A stretch of DNA of 64,000 nt from an uncultured Bacteroides sp. (GTDB taxonomy: Bacteria > Bacteroidota > Bacteroidia > Bacteroidales > Bacteroidaceae), in the NCBI GenBank assembly GCA_900542985.1, contig UQPQ01000007.1, positions 1-64,000 on the forward strand, read 5' to 3'. Shown here one piece after another: positions 8,833 to 17,820 of the stretch. The notes beneath the pieces were generated by a model that ran no database searches, was not told the DNA's origin, and saw nothing but the letters and a program-made list of their open reading frames with translations. A program made the translations under genes and the position numbers. How positions within the stretch are numbered: the first letter of the stretch is position 1; each line of letters opens with the position of its first letter.

Positions 8833-8861
8833 TGTTGATAACTCACTGCTTTTGTTAATAA
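8833..8861. other. pair of DnaA-box-like 9-mers upstream of parA
   Basis: TGTTGATAA (8833-8841) and TGTTAATAA (8853-8861) lie in the same orientation 20 bp apart. Reverse complements TTATCAACA and TTATTAACA each differ from the TTATCCACA DnaA box at one or two positions. They sit in the parA leader next to an AT-rich stretch (8880-8900). Two weak boxes alone do not define an origin. Confidence 0.3.
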
Positions 8862-8872
8862 CTTGAGCAGGG

Positions 8873-8880
8873 CAAAGATA
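8873..8880 (-). promoter_or_regulatory. -7 element of parAB operon promoter
   Basis: TATCTTTG on the minus strand, an exact TAnnTTTG match, about 120 nt upstream of the parA start. No good -33 element is visible. Confidence 0.6.
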
Positions 8881-8954
8881 CATATTTTTACTTAATTATG
8901 CTTCTAAGTTTGAGAAGATTAAGATTTGTAAACGCAATGTAGTCTGAGGATTGC

Positions 8955-8985
8955 TTGGGCAATCGCCTGAAAGATTGTACCTTTA
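8955..8985 (+). promoter_or_regulatory. surE-lpxB promoter
   Basis: TTG at 8955-8957, a 20-nt spacer and TACCTTTA at 8978-8985 (one mismatch to TAnnTTTG). The predicted start near 8992 lies downstream of the alternative surE ATG at 8955 and so supports translation from 9012. Confidence 0.6.
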
Positions 8986-9011
8986 CTGCCATAAATAAAA
9001 TAAGTAGAATT

Positions 9012-9779
9012 ATGGCTAAAGAAAGACCGCTTTTATTGTTGTCGAATGATGATGGGTTTAATGCAAAAGGTATACGTGAATTGATAAAGGCTCTACGTCC
9101 GGTTGCAGATTTGGTTGTGGTAGCGCCAGACGGTCCTCGCTCAGGATCATCGGGAGCAATTACTTCTGTGCAGCCCTTGCAGTATTCGCTGATACAACAA
9201 GAACCGGGATTATTTATTTATAAATGTACAGGGACGCCTGTAGACTGTATTAAGCTGGCTTTGTTTGATATCGTAACGCGTGTTCCCAGTATGGTTATCG
9301 GTGGTATTAATCATGGAGATAACTCTTCTGTCAATGTACATTATTCGGGTACTATGGGAGTGGTAATAGAAGGTTGTCTGAAGGGGATTCCTTCGGTAGG
9401 CTTTTCGTTGTGTAATCATGCGGCAGATGCCGATTTCTCACCAGTCCTACCTTATGTACGTTCTATTGTAGAAAAGGTGCTGGAAAAAGGTCTTCCCAAC
9501 GGAACTTGTCTGAATGTAAACTTCCCGGATACAGCGGAAATAAAAGGTGTACGCGTTTGCCGTCAGACCAATGGGGTGTGGATTAACGAGTTTGTAAAGA
9601 CTGAAAACCCACGCGGAGGACACAGCTTTTGGCTGACAGGGGACTATTGTAATCTGGAAGTGGGAGCAGAGGCAACAGATCATTGGGCTTTAGACAACGG
9701 ATATGTGGCAATTACTCCGACAAAAGTGGATGTGACGGATTATAAGTTGATGGAAGAATTGAAAACCTGGAACTTATGA
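9012..9779 (+). CDS. surE: 5'/3'-nucleotidase SurE
   Basis: Metal-dependent nucleoside monophosphatase of the SurE family, cytoplasmic, 255 aa. The N-terminal metal site [13 protein letters not shown] is intact, as are [24 protein letters not shown] and [18 protein letters not shown]. The frame is open from an ATG at 8955, but that codon lies upstream of the predicted transcription start and would add 19 non-family residues. The last 4 nt overlap the lpxB start (ATGA), so the two are translationally coupled. Confidence 0.95.
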   Translation: MAKERPLLLLSNDDGFNAKGIRELIKALRPVADLVVVAPDGPRSGSSGAITSVQPLQYSLIQQEPGLFIYKCTGTPVDCIKLALFDIVTRVPSMVIGGINHGDNSSVNVHYSGTMGVVIEGCLKGIPSVGFSLCNHAADADFSPVLPYVRSIVEKVLEKGLPNGTCLNVNFPDTAEIKGVRVCRQTNGVWINEFVKTENPRGGHSFWLTGDYCNLEVGAEATDHWALDNGYVAITPTKVDVTDYKLMEELKTWNL

Positions 9780-10909
9780 AATATTACCTGATTGTAGGAG
9801 AGGCATCGGGCGATTTGCATGCTTCTAATTTGATGAAGGCTTTGCAGCAGGAAGATCCACAAGCTGAATTTCGCTTTTTCGGAGGTGATTTGATGAAAGC
9901 GGTAGGAGGTACCCGTGTGAAGCATTATAAGGAATTGGCTTACATGGGATTCATTCCTGTGCTGTTGCACTTGCGTACTATTTTCCGCAACATGGATTAT
10001 TGCAAGCACGATGTGGAAGCATGGCGTCCGGATGTCTTGATTTTAGTAGATTATCCGGGCTTTAATCTGAAGATTGCTGAATATATCAAAAAGCATACAC
10101 AGATTCCAGTGTATTATTATATCTCTCCTAAAATCTGGGCATGGAAAGAGTATCGCATCAAGAATATAAAACGGGATGTAGACCGTTTGTTCTCCATTCT
10201 TCCTTTTGAGGTCGATTTCTTTAAGAAGCATCAGTATCCGGTATGTTATGTGGGTAATCCGTGTGTAGATGCTGTAGACGAATTCCGGAAAAAAGGACAG
10301 GAAACTGCAGAAACATTCCGAACAGTCAATGTTTTGGACGGACGGCCTATTATTGCCTTGCTTGCCGGTAGCAGGAAGCAGGAAATAAAAGATAATCTGT
10401 CTCGTATGATAGAAGCTGCAAAAGATTTTCCGGAATATCAGTTTGTAGTGGCTGGAGCACCCGGTATCGATCCTTCTTTCTACCGTGAGTACATGGCTGC
10501 TGATACGAAGATTGTATTTGGACAGACTTATCGTTTGTTGCAGCAGGCTGAGGCTGCTTTAGTTACTTCGGGTACAGCTACATTGGAAACCGCTTTATTT
10601 CGTGTGCCGCAGGTGGTATGTTATTATACTGCAATGGGTAAACTGGTTTCTTTCCTTCGTCGGCATATCTTGAAAGTGAAATATATTTCGCTGGTTAATC
10701 TGATAGCAGATAAAGAAGTGGTTACAGAGTTGGTAGCCGACGGTATGACTGTGGAGAATGTGAAAGCAGAACTTTCGGCTATTCTGGAAGGAGGAGATTC
10801 CCGAGTCCGGATGCTGGATGATTATGATTGCCTGATAGAACGTTTGGGGGCTCCCGGGGCTTCCGAAAGAGCTGCCAAGGCTATTGTCTGTTCGTTATGG
10901 AAAAGATAA
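9776..10909 (+). CDS. lpxB: lipid-A-disaccharide synthase
   Basis: Transfers 2,3-diacyl-GlcN-1-phosphate from UDP onto lipid X to form the tetra-acyl lipid A disaccharide; a peripheral inner-membrane GT19 enzyme. 377 aa is typical. Motifs: [16 protein letters not shown] at the N-terminus, [15 protein letters not shown] (about 122), [20 protein letters not shown] (about 145), [10 protein letters not shown] (about 197) and [10 protein letters not shown] (about 264). It overlaps surE by 4 nt and is followed by a strong terminator, giving a two-gene operon. Confidence 0.96.
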   Translation: MKYYLIVGEASGDLHASNLMKALQQEDPQAEFRFFGGDLMKAVGGTRVKHYKELAYMGFIPVLLHLRTIFRNMDYCKHDVEAWRPDVLILVDYPGFNLKIAEYIKKHTQIPVYYYISPKIWAWKEYRIKNIKRDVDRLFSILPFEVDFFKKHQYPVCYVGNPCVDAVDEFRKKGQETAETFRTVNVLDGRPIIALLAGSRKQEIKDNLSRMIEAAKDFPEYQFVVAGAPGIDPSFYREYMAADTKIVFGQTYRLLQQAEAALVTSGTATLETALFRVPQVVCYYTAMGKLVSFLRRHILKVKYISLVNLIADKEVVTELVADGMTVENVKAELSAILEGGDSRVRMLDDYDCLIERLGAPGASERAAKAIVCSLWKR

Positions 10910-10930
10910 TATTATAAAGTGTGATTATAA

Positions 10931-10974
10931 AATAAGCGTGAGCAATATATCCCGATATATTGTTCACGCTTATT
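10931..10974. terminator. bidirectional terminator between lpxB and cdsA
   Basis: Stem of about 20 bp with one G-T pair (AATAAGCGTGA...TCACGCTTATT) and a 4-nt loop near 10951-10954, followed by TTTTTT at 10973-10978. It separates the convergent lpxB and cdsA. Confidence 0.9.
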
Positions 10975-11003
10975 TTTTATGGCCTTATTATTGAGGCAGG
11001 GTG

Positions 11004-11843
11004 TTATACCAATGAAATAACATACAGATAAACTACTGCGGCCGGTACAGCCATTAGGGTACTGTCGAAACGGTCGAGCATTCCTCCGTGACCGGGAAGG
11101 ATGTTTCCGGAATCTTTGATACCTAATGTTCGTTTTAGCAAAGATTCTGTCAAGTCGCCCCATGTTCCGAAAATGACTACAGTCAGTCCTAAGCCAATCC
11201 ATTGTGCTACGGTCAGGAAGTCGAAGAAGTGAGCTAAGACGATAGCGGCTACAATGCTGAATGCTGCTCCTCCGATAGAACCTTCCCATGATTTTTTAGG
11301 AGAAATTCTTTCGAACAGGCGATGTTTTCCAAAAAGCATACCTGTGCAGTAAGCGCCTGTGTCGTTTACCCAGTTGAAAATAAAAATAGACAAGGGCAAA
11401 ATAGGGTTATACTGTGATATACCTTCTGTTTCTGTCGTATGGTAAGCCAATACATTAAGCAAGGCAAAAGGTAAAGCGATATAAAGCTGGCTCATCATTC
11501 CATAGGCCCAGTTGTTGATAGGATCTTTACGTTTCATGTAAAGCTCACTGATAAGCAGATACATGATCAGAAACAGGTAGGGGATAAAGATTTCGTATGT
11601 ACCCGGTACTACTCCTGTATAACTGAAGCAAAGAAAGAGGAATACACCTGATAATACGGTAATACGCTTATTCATCTGAACCTTTCCGGTACGGTTTACG
11701 ATCGTACCGAATTCATGGATCGTTAATGCACTAATTAGTGCAAAAAGGATGGTAAAGGGAATTCCACCTCCCAAAATACATCCTATCAGTACAGCTATGA
11801 AAATTATACCTGTAATGGCTCGTTGGATAAAGTTGCTCTTCAC
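11004..11843 (-). CDS. cdsA: phosphatidate cytidylyltransferase
   Basis: Makes CDP-diacylglycerol from phosphatidic acid and CTP, the branch point for all phospholipids, in the inner membrane. 279 aa with about seven hydrophobic segments. The C-terminal family signature is complete: SLLKRTLGIKDSGNILPGHG then GMLDRFDS, with the Lys-Asp and His-Gly-Gly residues of the active site. It lies downstream of ftsH on the same strand, separated by 194 nt containing a terminator-like stem and a small CCTTATATTTAAGG palindrome that includes a near-match -7 element. Confidence 0.95.
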   Translation of the reverse strand: MKSNFIQRAITGIIFIAVLIGCILGGGIPFTILFALISALTIHEFGTIVNRTGKVQMNKRITVLSGVFLFLCFSYTGVVPGTYEIFIPYLFLIMYLLISELYMKRKDPINNWAYGMMSQLYIALPFALLNVLAYHTTETEGISQYNPILPLSIFIFNWVNDTGAYCTGMLFGKHRLFERISPKKSWEGSIGGAAFSIVAAIVLAHFFDFLTVAQWIGLGLTVVIFGTWGDLTESLLKRTLGIKDSGNILPGHGGMLDRFDSTLMAVPAAVVYLYVISLV

Positions 11844-11985
11844 GGCAATATTTTTTGAGGGTTAATGTTTACTGAGTTTATGAGTTCTTCAATTTTGATT
11901 TGAGGTCTTTGGCTTGCTGAATCCTTAAATATAAGGAATGCAAATTCAGACGTTGTTCTTTCAAAACTTTGACTTTATAAGAAGC

Positions 11986-12023
11986 AAAGAATCTGTGCAC
12001 AAAAAACAGGCTACAGATTCTTT
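11986..12023 (-). terminator. terminator-like hairpin after ftsH
   Basis: AAAGAATCTGT (11986-11996) pairs perfectly with ACAGATTCTTT (12013-12023), 11 bp. The following minus-strand sequence is T-rich but interrupted, so termination may be partial and allow some read-through to cdsA. Confidence 0.6.
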
Positions 12024-12037
12024 ACTTTTTCTAATTC

Positions 12038-14053
12038 TTATTGTTGCTTATCTTCACTTGCAGAAGTCGTTTCAGTTTCAGGAACTTTTGCTTCCTGCGG
12101 TTGGGCTGTGTTTTCCTCAGAGTTGCTTTCTGCAGTTGTTTCTGCAGCCATGATTTCTTCGGAGCGTGAAGCCCACGGACGTTTGCCGAAAATCTTTTCT
12201 ACATCTTCCGCAAAGATTACTTCCTTATCTATCAGCAATTGTGCCAACTGATTATGACCTTCTTTGTGCTCCTGCAACAACGCTTTTGCACGTGCATACT
12301 GCTCATTGATCATCGATTGAACTTCTTTGTCTATCAGTTCGGCAGTATGTTCACTATAAGGCTTGTTAAAGCTGTATTCATCGTTGCTGTAATAGCATAA
12401 GTTAGGTAACTTGTCGCTCATACCTGCATAGGCAATCATGCCATATGCTTGTTTGGTGACGCGTTCCAAGTCGTTCATGGCACCAGTAGAAATGTGTCCG
12501 ATAAATACTTCTTCGGCAGCTCGTCCTCCCAGTGTAGCACACATTTCATCGAGCATCTGCTCTTTAGTCGTTATCTGTCGTTCTTCGGGCAGATACCAGG
12601 CTGCTCCAAGGGCACGTCCACGTGGTACGATGGTCACTTTAATCAATGGATTGGCGTGTTCCAGGAACCACGAGATAGTAGCATGACCCGCTTCGTGCAA
12701 TGCAATGGCACGCTTTTCTGCTGCAGTCATTACTTTGGTTTTCTTTTCCAGTCCTCCTACAATACGGTCGATAGCAGCAAGGAAGTCATCTTTTCCTACA
12801 GCGGTTTTAGAATGACGTGCGGCAATCAATGCGGCTTCGTTACATACGTTGGCAATATCTGCACCGCTAAATCCTGGTGTCTGACGTGATAACAAATCAA
12901 TATCTACACTATCATCCAGTTTCAATGGACGCAGATGTACTCCGAATACTTCCTTACGTTCGTTCAAATCGGGTAAATCTACATAGATCTGACGGTCGAA
13001 ACGTCCTGCACGCAATAACGCTTTATCCAAAATATCCACGCGGTTTGTAGCTGCAAGAATGATTACGCCGCTGTTTGAACCGAATCCATCCATTTCAGTC
13101 AGCAACTGGTTCAATGTATTTTCACGTTCGTCATTTCCTCCCATACTGGGGTTTTTTCCACGTGCACGACCAACGGCATCAATTTCGTCAATAAAGATGA
13201 TACAAGGTGATTTTTCTTTTGCCTGACGGAAAAGATCGCGTACTCGTGAAGCACCTACACCGACAAACATTTCTACGAAATCGGAACCTGAAATAGAAAA
13301 GAAAGGTACGTCTGCTTCACCTGCTACAGCTTTAGCAAGTAAGGTCTTACCAGTTCCCGGAGGGCCAACCAGCAAAGCGCCTTTAGGAATCTTTCCTCCC
13401 AAATCGGTATATTTTTGCGGCTGTTTCAAAAAGTCTACAATTTCTTGAACTTCCTGCTTGGCTGCTGCTTGTCCTGCTACATCTTTGAAAGTAACACGTG
13501 TAGAACCTTTGTCAAACAATTGTGCTTTACTTTTTCCAACGTTGAATACGTTACCTCCGCCACCAGCTCCGGCTCCACCGCTCATGCGTCGCATAGCAAA
13601 CATCCAGATACCAATCAGAAGAAGGAACGGAGCAATGTTCCAGAATATCATTCCGAAATAATTGTTTCTCTTTTCGTAATTGATAGTACCGGTAAAATGT
13701 CCTTCTGTCTGTTCTTGCTCAAGAAATTTGTCGAGCGATTCTATTGAACCGACTTCTACAGTTATGGAAGGACTTCTTCCTACTTTACTAGCATCTTTTT
13801 TAAATACGTCGACAATATGTTCTGGTTTGATTTGCATTTCCACCGTATTGTCATCGTAGGCGGTAATTTTACTTGCATAGCCTTTACTTACCATGTCTTT
13901 GAATTCGGTGTAGGTTACCTCCTTGCTGGCACTACCTCCGTCGCTGGTAAATAATAGATAAGCAAATACTGCCGCTATTACAATGTACAGCCACGTCAGA
14001 TTAGGGCGGGGAACATTGATCTTCGGCTTGTTATTATTTAAATTTTCGTTCAT
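12038..14053 (-). CDS. ftsH: ATP-dependent zinc metalloprotease FtsH
   Basis: Membrane AAA+ protease that degrades unassembled membrane proteins and short-lived regulators, 671 aa. TM1 lies at about 20-36 and TM2 at about 133-153, bracketing a periplasmic domain. Walker A is GPPGTGKT (230-237), Walker B is [13 protein letters not shown], and the second-region motif is [18 protein letters not shown]. The zinc site is HEAGH (453-457). A Gly-rich linker (AGAGGGGN, about 161-168) follows TM2, and the C-terminus is an acidic tail of about 40 residues. It is 34 nt downstream of rsfS. Confidence 0.97.
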   Translation of the reverse strand: MNENLNNNKPKINVPRPNLTWLYIVIAAVFAYLLFTSDGGSASKEVTYTEFKDMVSKGYASKITAYDDNTVEMQIKPEHIVDVFKKDASKVGRSPSITVEVGSIESLDKFLEQEQTEGHFTGTINYEKRNNYFGMIFWNIAPFLLLIGIWMFAMRRMSGGAGAGGGGNVFNVGKSKAQLFDKGSTRVTFKDVAGQAAAKQEVQEIVDFLKQPQKYTDLGGKIPKGALLVGPPGTGKTLLAKAVAGEADVPFFSISGSDFVEMFVGVGASRVRDLFRQAKEKSPCIIFIDEIDAVGRARGKNPSMGGNDERENTLNQLLTEMDGFGSNSGVIILAATNRVDILDKALLRAGRFDRQIYVDLPDLNERKEVFGVHLRPLKLDDSVDIDLLSRQTPGFSGADIANVCNEAALIAARHSKTAVGKDDFLAAIDRIVGGLEKKTKVMTAAEKRAIALHEAGHATISWFLEHANPLIKVTIVPRGRALGAAWYLPEERQITTKEQMLDEMCATLGGRAAEEVFIGHISTGAMNDLERVTKQAYGMIAYAGMSDKLPNLCYYSNDEYSFNKPYSEHTAELIDKEVQSMINEQYARAKALLQEHKEGHNQLAQLLIDKEVIFAEDVEKIFGKRPWASRSEEIMAAETTAESNSEENTAQPQEAKVPETETTSASEDKQQ

Positions 14054-14087
14054 AATTCATCTAAAAAGTGTTTATGGATTTAAAATA

Positions 14088-14447
14088 TCAGTCTAAATCA
14101 GGAATGTGAGTAAGTTTTGCATCAGCCCACAAGTGTTCCAGATTATAGAAATCTCTTACTTCCGGTAAAAATACGTGTACTAACACATCGCTGTAATCCA
14201 TAGCTACCCATTGTGCATTACGCAATCCGTCGATGGCATATACTTTGTTTCCTGTTTCTTTGCGAACATAGTCTCTTATTGAATCGACAATTGCTGCTAC
14301 TTGACTAGGGGAGTTTCCTTGGCAAATTACAAAATATTTGCAGATTGTATCTTCGATGTTGGTTAAATCAGCGATTACGATGTTTTTCCCTTTTTTCTCT
14401 TGAATGCCTTCAGTTATTTTTTCTACTAAGATTTTTGTTTCGTTCAT
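14088..14447 (-). CDS. rsfS: ribosome silencing factor RsfS (Iojap)
   Basis: 119 aa; binds ribosomal protein uL14 and blocks subunit joining under starvation. Visible family features are IADLTNIEDTICKYFVICQG, SPSQVAAIVDSIRDYV, DGLRNAQWVAMDYSDVLVHV and FYNLEHLWADA. It is the first gene of the rsfS-ftsH unit, with an exact TATATTTG -7 box 48 nt upstream. Confidence 0.95.
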   Translation of the reverse strand: MNETKILVEKITEGIQEKKGKNIVIADLTNIEDTICKYFVICQGNSPSQVAAIVDSIRDYVRKETGNKVYAIDGLRNAQWVAMDYSDVLVHVFLPEVRDFYNLEHLWADAKLTHIPDLD

Positions 14448-14494
14448 TCTTTCTTATTTTGTTCTATTCAAAGTTATCATTAATATATGTCTGG

Positions 14495-14502
14495 CAAATA
14501 TA
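14495..14502 (-). promoter_or_regulatory. -7 element upstream of rsfS-ftsH
   Basis: TATATTTG on the minus strand, an exact consensus match. The -33 region is not obvious. The remaining sequence from here to the tRNA-Gln promoter is AT-rich with no other visible feature. Confidence 0.6.
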
Positions 14503-14661
14503 CTTGCTTTTCTGTATATCACGAAAGAAAGTGCTTTAATTCTCTTTCTCTTTTTTATATTTTTAGTGATAAAAGTTCTCTTTAGATAGAAATACGATGA
14601 GGTAAAGACATCGTATTTTTAGGAAAAGAAAATATTTTCTTGAAAAAAAAGTGATAAATGC

Positions 14662-14691
14662 TTTGTGTGTTCAAAAAATGTTGTACCTTTG
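14662..14691 (+). promoter_or_regulatory. tRNA-Gln promoter
   Basis: TTTG (14662-14665), an 18-nt spacer and TACCTTTG (14684-14691), a near-ideal Bacteroides promoter placed 38 nt before the first tRNA. Confidence 0.85.
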
Positions 14692-14729
14692 CACCGTCAA
14701 AACAAAAAGATGACAACATCTTGTGATTT

Positions 14730-14800
14730 TGGGCTATGGTGTAATGGTAACACAACAGATTCTGGTCCTGTTTTTCTTGGTTCGAGTCCGAGTAGCCCAA
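14730..14800 (+). tRNA. tRNA-Gln (CTG), copy 1
   Basis: Folds as a 71-nt cloverleaf: acceptor TGGGCTA/TAGCCCA, D-stem GTGT/ACAC, anticodon arm ACAGA-TTCTGGT-CCTGT and T-arm CTTGG/CCGAG with TTCGAGT. The anticodon is CTG. U1-A72 is the glutamine-type acceptor end. Position 31-39 is an A-C mismatch. CCA is not encoded. Confidence 0.93.
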
Positions 14801-14848
14801 CTCACTTAAAGACATAGAGGTCCTCACGGAGAGGATATCTGTTAAGTT

Positions 14849-14919
14849 TGGGCTATGGTGTAATGGTAACACAACAGATTCTGGTCCTGTTTTTCTTGGT
14901 TCGAGTCCGAGTAGCCCAA
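14849..14919 (+). tRNA. tRNA-Gln (CTG), copy 2
   Basis: Identical over 71 nt to the copy at 14730, including the A31-C39 mismatch. The 48-nt spacer is not duplicated. Both copies share one promoter and one terminator, implying one tandem transcript. Confidence 0.93.
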
Positions 14920-14920
14920 C

Positions 14921-14950
14921 AAAAAGCACTTCTAACTGGAGGTGCTTTTT
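14921..14950 (+). terminator. terminator of tRNA-Gln operon
   Basis: AAAAAGCACTTC pairs with GAGGTGCTTTTT (one G-T pair), followed by further T residues. It begins 1 nt after the second tRNA. Confidence 0.9.
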
Positions 14951-14977
14951 TATTATATATCAATTAAATCAAAAAGA

Positions 14978-15005
14978 AAGGTTGTCTGTTCTCACAAACA
15001 ACCTT
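14978..15005 (-). terminator. terminator of micro-ORF unit
   Basis: On the minus strand, AAGGTTGT-t-TGT pairs with ACA-g-ACAACCTT around the loop GAGA, followed by TCTTTTT. It lies 43 nt past the stop of the second micro-ORF. Confidence 0.65.
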
Positions 15006-15048
15006 AGTTCGGTGTAATTGTATTTGTATTCTTCTGAAAACACTGCAC

Positions 15049-15138
15049 TTATTTAGAGTATTGTCCATAGATGGCTATGGCACTCCATTGCAGATTTCTT
15101 TTTACCACCTTAAAAAAACTTTTTACCTGTTTCATCAT
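15049..15138 (-). CDS. candidate micro-protein B (29 aa), basic and amphipathic
   Basis: Unrecognised. The frame starts MMKQVKSFFKVVKRNLQ and ends AIAIYGQYSK. The N-terminal half is a basic amphipathic-looking helix and the C-terminal half is aromatic and hydrophobic. Its first ATG overlaps the TGA of the preceding micro-ORF (ATGA), typical of translational coupling. It lies inside a unit with its own -7 box upstream and hairpin terminator downstream, which is why it is listed despite its length. Product could be a membrane-active peptide; that is inference from composition only. Confidence 0.5.
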   Translation of the reverse strand: MMKQVKSFFKVVKRNLQWSAIAIYGQYSK

Positions 15139-15218
15139 TTACTTTTGTTTAGTTTATTAGTGTCGTTTTTCCCTGTTTTACAGAGTTTAATAATGTGCTC
15201 GTTTAGTTGTTTGTCCAT
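15135..15218 (-). CDS. candidate micro-protein A (27 aa)
   Basis: Unrecognised. The frame starts MDKQLNEHIIKLCKTGKN and is Lys/Asn-rich, hydrophilic, with a single Cys. It overlaps the next micro-ORF by 4 nt. The start codon lies 12 nt downstream of an exact TATATTTG -7 element, so the 5' leader would be very short. It may act as a leader controlling translation of the second peptide, or be a peptide in its own right. Confidence 0.4.
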   Translation of the reverse strand: MDKQLNEHIIKLCKTGKNDTNKLNKSK

Positions 15219-15229
15219 GTTATCCGACG

Positions 15230-15237
15230 CAAATATA
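15230..15237 (-). promoter_or_regulatory. -7 element of micro-ORF unit
   Basis: TATATTTG on the minus strand, exact consensus. No TTTG is found at the expected -33 distance, so activity may be weak or activator-dependent. Confidence 0.5.
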
Positions 15238-15281
15238 TTCTCTTTTATGAGTAGTTGTTCTTTGATAAATGGTATATAATA

Positions 15282-15330
15282 AAGAAACACGGCTTTTCTT
15301 GACTTTTATCAAGATAAAACCGTGTTTCTT
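15282..15330 (-). terminator. terminator of queA
   Basis: AAGAAACACGG pairs with CCGTGTTTCTT, extended by inner TTTT/AAAA and TTGA/TCAA pairs. It begins 33 nt beyond the queA stop and is also a barrier between queA and the micro-ORF unit. Confidence 0.8.
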
Positions 15331-15362
15331 CTATGGGGTTGATAAAGTTATATATTTCTATT

Positions 15363-16580
15363 TTACGGTATTAGCAGTGATGAATCTCCGTAACTCAGAA
15401 AGCGGAAATCATGGCTGAGTGCATAATCGTAGATACTCTTCCAGTTCCCTTTTACAAAAGCTGAAACCAACAGTAACAGGGTGCTTTGTGGCTGATGGAA
15501 GTTGGTAATCATCTTTTTTACTATTTTATATTCATATCCTGGTGCGATGATAATTTGAGTACTGGTATGAAGAGTCTCCAGCTGGTGTCTCTCCATGTAA
15601 TTCAGTATCTGCTGTAATGCTTCTATAGTACTTAAAGAAGAGGAAGTTTCATAAGGTTGCCATTGTTTTACATGTAATTCTTCCTGACTGGCATCTGGGT
15701 GTTGACTGATTGTAGTTCCTATATAGTACAAACTTTCCAATGTTCGTACAGAGGTAGTTCCTACTGCAATAGCTTCTCCCTGATGCGCAAGCAATTTTTC
15801 AATGGTGCGGCGATTGACAGAGATGTATTCTGTATGCATTTCGTGACCTTCTATTTCTTCGCTTTTCACAGGTTTAAAAGTACCTGCTCCTACATGAAGA
15901 GTTACTTCTTCCAGATCGACACCTTTTTCTGCCAGCGAATCTAATACTCTTTGAGTGAAATGTAAACCTGCTGTAGGTGCTGCTACTGAGCCTTTTATTT
16001 TGGAATATACGGTTTGGTAGGTTTCTTTATCGCTTTCCTGTGTTTCCCGGTTGAGGTAAGGAGGGATAGGAAGTTCTCCAAACACTTCGAGTATATCCGC
16101 AAAAGTCACTTCGTCATTGTTCCAGGTAAAATCTACCCAATGGCTGGTCCCGTGACAAGCTCCGCGTGTGGCAGTAAGAGTGAGCGGTTTTCCTTTTACG
16201 GTGAGTTCCTTCTGCAGACTGCCTTCTTTCCATTTTTTCAGGTTACCAATCATGCAGAGCCAGGCAGCATGTTGGGTTTGCTGAAAATTGAGGGCATAAT
16301 CATTAGGCTGGATAGGTTCCAGGCAGAATATCTCGATCAAGGCACCTGTCTCTTTACGGAAATGAAGGCGGGCTTGGATGACCTTTGTATTATTGAATAT
16401 CATTAAGCTACCCGATTCCAGATAGTTGGGTAATGAAGTGAAAACTGTTTCGCTTATTTCGCCTTTTCGGTATACCAGAAGTTTAGATTGATCTCGTACC
16501 GGAAGAGGAAATTTAGCAATACGTTCTTCTGGAAGTGGATAATTATAATCGTTGATTTTTATGTGTTTTGTTTCTTCCAT
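15363..16580 (-). CDS. queA: S-adenosylmethionine:tRNA ribosyltransferase-isomerase
   Basis: Transfers and isomerises the ribosyl group of SAM onto preQ1 at tRNA position 34 to give epoxyqueuosine, cytoplasmic. 405 aa, longer than the roughly 350 aa E. coli enzyme, with an extended middle region and C-terminus. Family motifs: NYPLPEERIAKFPL, SGSLMIFNNTKVIQARL, AAPTAGLHFTQRVL, EEVTLHVGAGTFKPV, GTTSVRTLES and FHQPQSTLLLLVSAFV. It is monocistronic, with a -7 box 28 nt upstream and a strong terminator. Confidence 0.96.
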   Translation of the reverse strand: MEETKHIKINDYNYPLPEERIAKFPLPVRDQSKLLVYRKGEISETVFTSLPNYLESGSLMIFNNTKVIQARLHFRKETGALIEIFCLEPIQPNDYALNFQQTQHAAWLCMIGNLKKWKEGSLQKELTVKGKPLTLTATRGACHGTSHWVDFTWNNDEVTFADILEVFGELPIPPYLNRETQESDKETYQTVYSKIKGSVAAPTAGLHFTQRVLDSLAEKGVDLEEVTLHVGAGTFKPVKSEEIEGHEMHTEYISVNRRTIEKLLAHQGEAIAVGTTSVRTLESLYYIGTTISQHPDASQEELHVKQWQPYETSSSLSTIEALQQILNYMERHQLETLHTSTQIIIAPGYEYKIVKKMITNFHQPQSTLLLLVSAFVKGNWKSIYDYALSHDFRFLSYGDSSLLIP

Positions 16581-16607
16581 CTTGTCAGTCAGTTAGTTTA
16601 TAGTTTG

Positions 16608-16615
16608 CAAAAGTA
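16608..16615 (-). promoter_or_regulatory. -7 element of queA promoter
   Basis: TACTTTTG on the minus strand, exact consensus, 28 nt from the queA start. Confidence 0.6.
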
Positions 16616-16691
16616 TAATATTCCTAGTTTATATAGATGAAAAGGGTTGATTTTTTTATTAAATATTGGAGGTGTATTTCTTTAAACTCTT

Positions 16692-16699
16692 TACTTTTG
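16692..16699 (+). promoter_or_regulatory. -7 element of DUF2027-Smr gene
   Basis: TACTTTTG, exact consensus, 23 nt before the start codon. A TTG at 16666-16668 lies 23 nt upstream, slightly long for the -33 spacing. Confidence 0.6.
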
Positions 16700-16722
16700 T
16701 ATGAATAAAAAAATGAACAAAT

Positions 16723-17772
16723 ATGAAAATAGGAGATAAAGTCCGCTTTCTGAGTGAAGTAGGAGGTGGAATAGTACGAGGATTTCAAGGAAAAGATATT
16801 GCACTGGTGGAAGGAGAAGATGGTTTTGAAATTCCAATGCTGATAAAAGAGTGTGTGGTAATTCAGACAGACGATTATAACATTCCGTTGAAGTCGGTAT
16901 CAAAGCCTGAACCTGCGGTTGTAGAAGAAGAACCGGAAGAGGAAAAGCCTATTACCTATCGTGCACCCGAAATTCGTGGAAACGATATATTGAATGTGTT
17001 CCTGGCTTATGTACCTCAAGATGTAAAAGCTATATCTTCTACATCTTTCGATGCTTATCTGGTAAACGACAGCAATTATTTTATCGATTATTTGTATTTG
17101 TCGGCTGAAGGAAAAAGCTGGACACTGCGCAGCAGAGGTACTGTGAAACCCAATATGAAACTTCATTTGGAAGAATTTGAAAAGAGTGCATTAAATGGAA
17201 TGGAGCACGTGGCAGTACAATTGATTGCTTACAAAGACGACCGTACATTCCTGCTGAAACCGGCAGTTTGTCAGGAAATTCGTATTGATACGGTAAAATT
17301 CTATAAGCTGCATACTTTTCAACCGTCTGAATTCTTTGAAGAGCCAGCTCTTATTTACGATGTAGTGCGTGATGATGAAGCTGTAAAGCAGGTTTTTGTT
17401 TCGGCTGATGATATAAAGGAAGCTTTGTTGAAGAAAGCTCAGCCGGAGGTGCCGGGAAAGCTTCAGCGTAAACAGGCCAAAATGAAAAATGATTTGGTGG
17501 AAGTCGATTTACATATCCATGAATTGCTGGATGATACCACTGGGATGGGGAATGCAGAAATGTTAAGTTATCAGTTGGATGTATTTCATAAAACGCTTGA
17601 AGAATATAAAAATAAAAAAGGACAGAAAATTGTCTTTATTCATGGAAAGGGGGATGGAGTGTTGCGCCGTGCCATTTTGGATGAGTTGAAGCGGAAATAT
17701 AAAAATTACTCCAGTCAGGATGCTTCGTTCCGTGAGTATGGTTTTGGAGCTACAATGGTTACTATTCATTAA
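16723..17772 (+). CDS. DUF2027 protein with C-terminal Smr domain
   Basis: 349 aa, cytoplasmic. The N-terminal domain (about 1-50, [20 protein letters not shown]) looks like a small beta-barrel, with an acidic Glu/Pro linker near 65-85. The middle beta-rich DUF2027 domain spans about 90-235. The C-terminal Smr domain (about 262-349) shows [26 protein letters not shown] and FGATMVTIH. Smr domains are nucleases or nucleic-acid binders in MutS2 and in ribosome rescue, so a role in mRNA or DNA processing is plausible. The gene stands alone with its own promoter and terminator. Confidence 0.88.
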   Translation: MKIGDKVRFLSEVGGGIVRGFQGKDIALVEGEDGFEIPMLIKECVVIQTDDYNIPLKSVSKPEPAVVEEEPEEEKPITYRAPEIRGNDILNVFLAYVPQDVKAISSTSFDAYLVNDSNYFIDYLYLSAEGKSWTLRSRGTVKPNMKLHLEEFEKSALNGMEHVAVQLIAYKDDRTFLLKPAVCQEIRIDTVKFYKLHTFQPSEFFEEPALIYDVVRDDEAVKQVFVSADDIKEALLKKAQPEVPGKLQRKQAKMKNDLVEVDLHIHELLDDTTGMGNAEMLSYQLDVFHKTLEEYKNKKGQKIVFIHGKGDGVLRRAILDELKRKYKNYSSQDASFREYGFGATMVTIH

Positions 17773-17791
17773 AGAAAGAAGATAAAAAAGA

Positions 17792-17820
17792 AAAGAGAAC
17801 GCTGTCGCAGCGTTCTCTTT
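17792..17820. terminator. bidirectional terminator
   Basis: Perfect 13-bp stem AAAGAGAACGCTG / CAGCGTTCTCTTT with a 3-nt loop. On the plus strand it ends the DUF2027-Smr gene. On the minus strand it is followed by TCTTTTTTATCTTC and would end the candidate small RNA described at 17792-17974. Confidence 0.9.

Noticed and set aside
5003-9011. parS site for ParB near parAB
   Set aside because: Searched by eye for GTTTCAC-type palindromes near parAB; none found. Divergent sites cannot be excluded without a search.
14582-14929. 115-codon minus-strand frame with repeated protein segment
   Set aside because: The repetition comes from the antisense of two identical tRNA-Gln genes; no other coding evidence.
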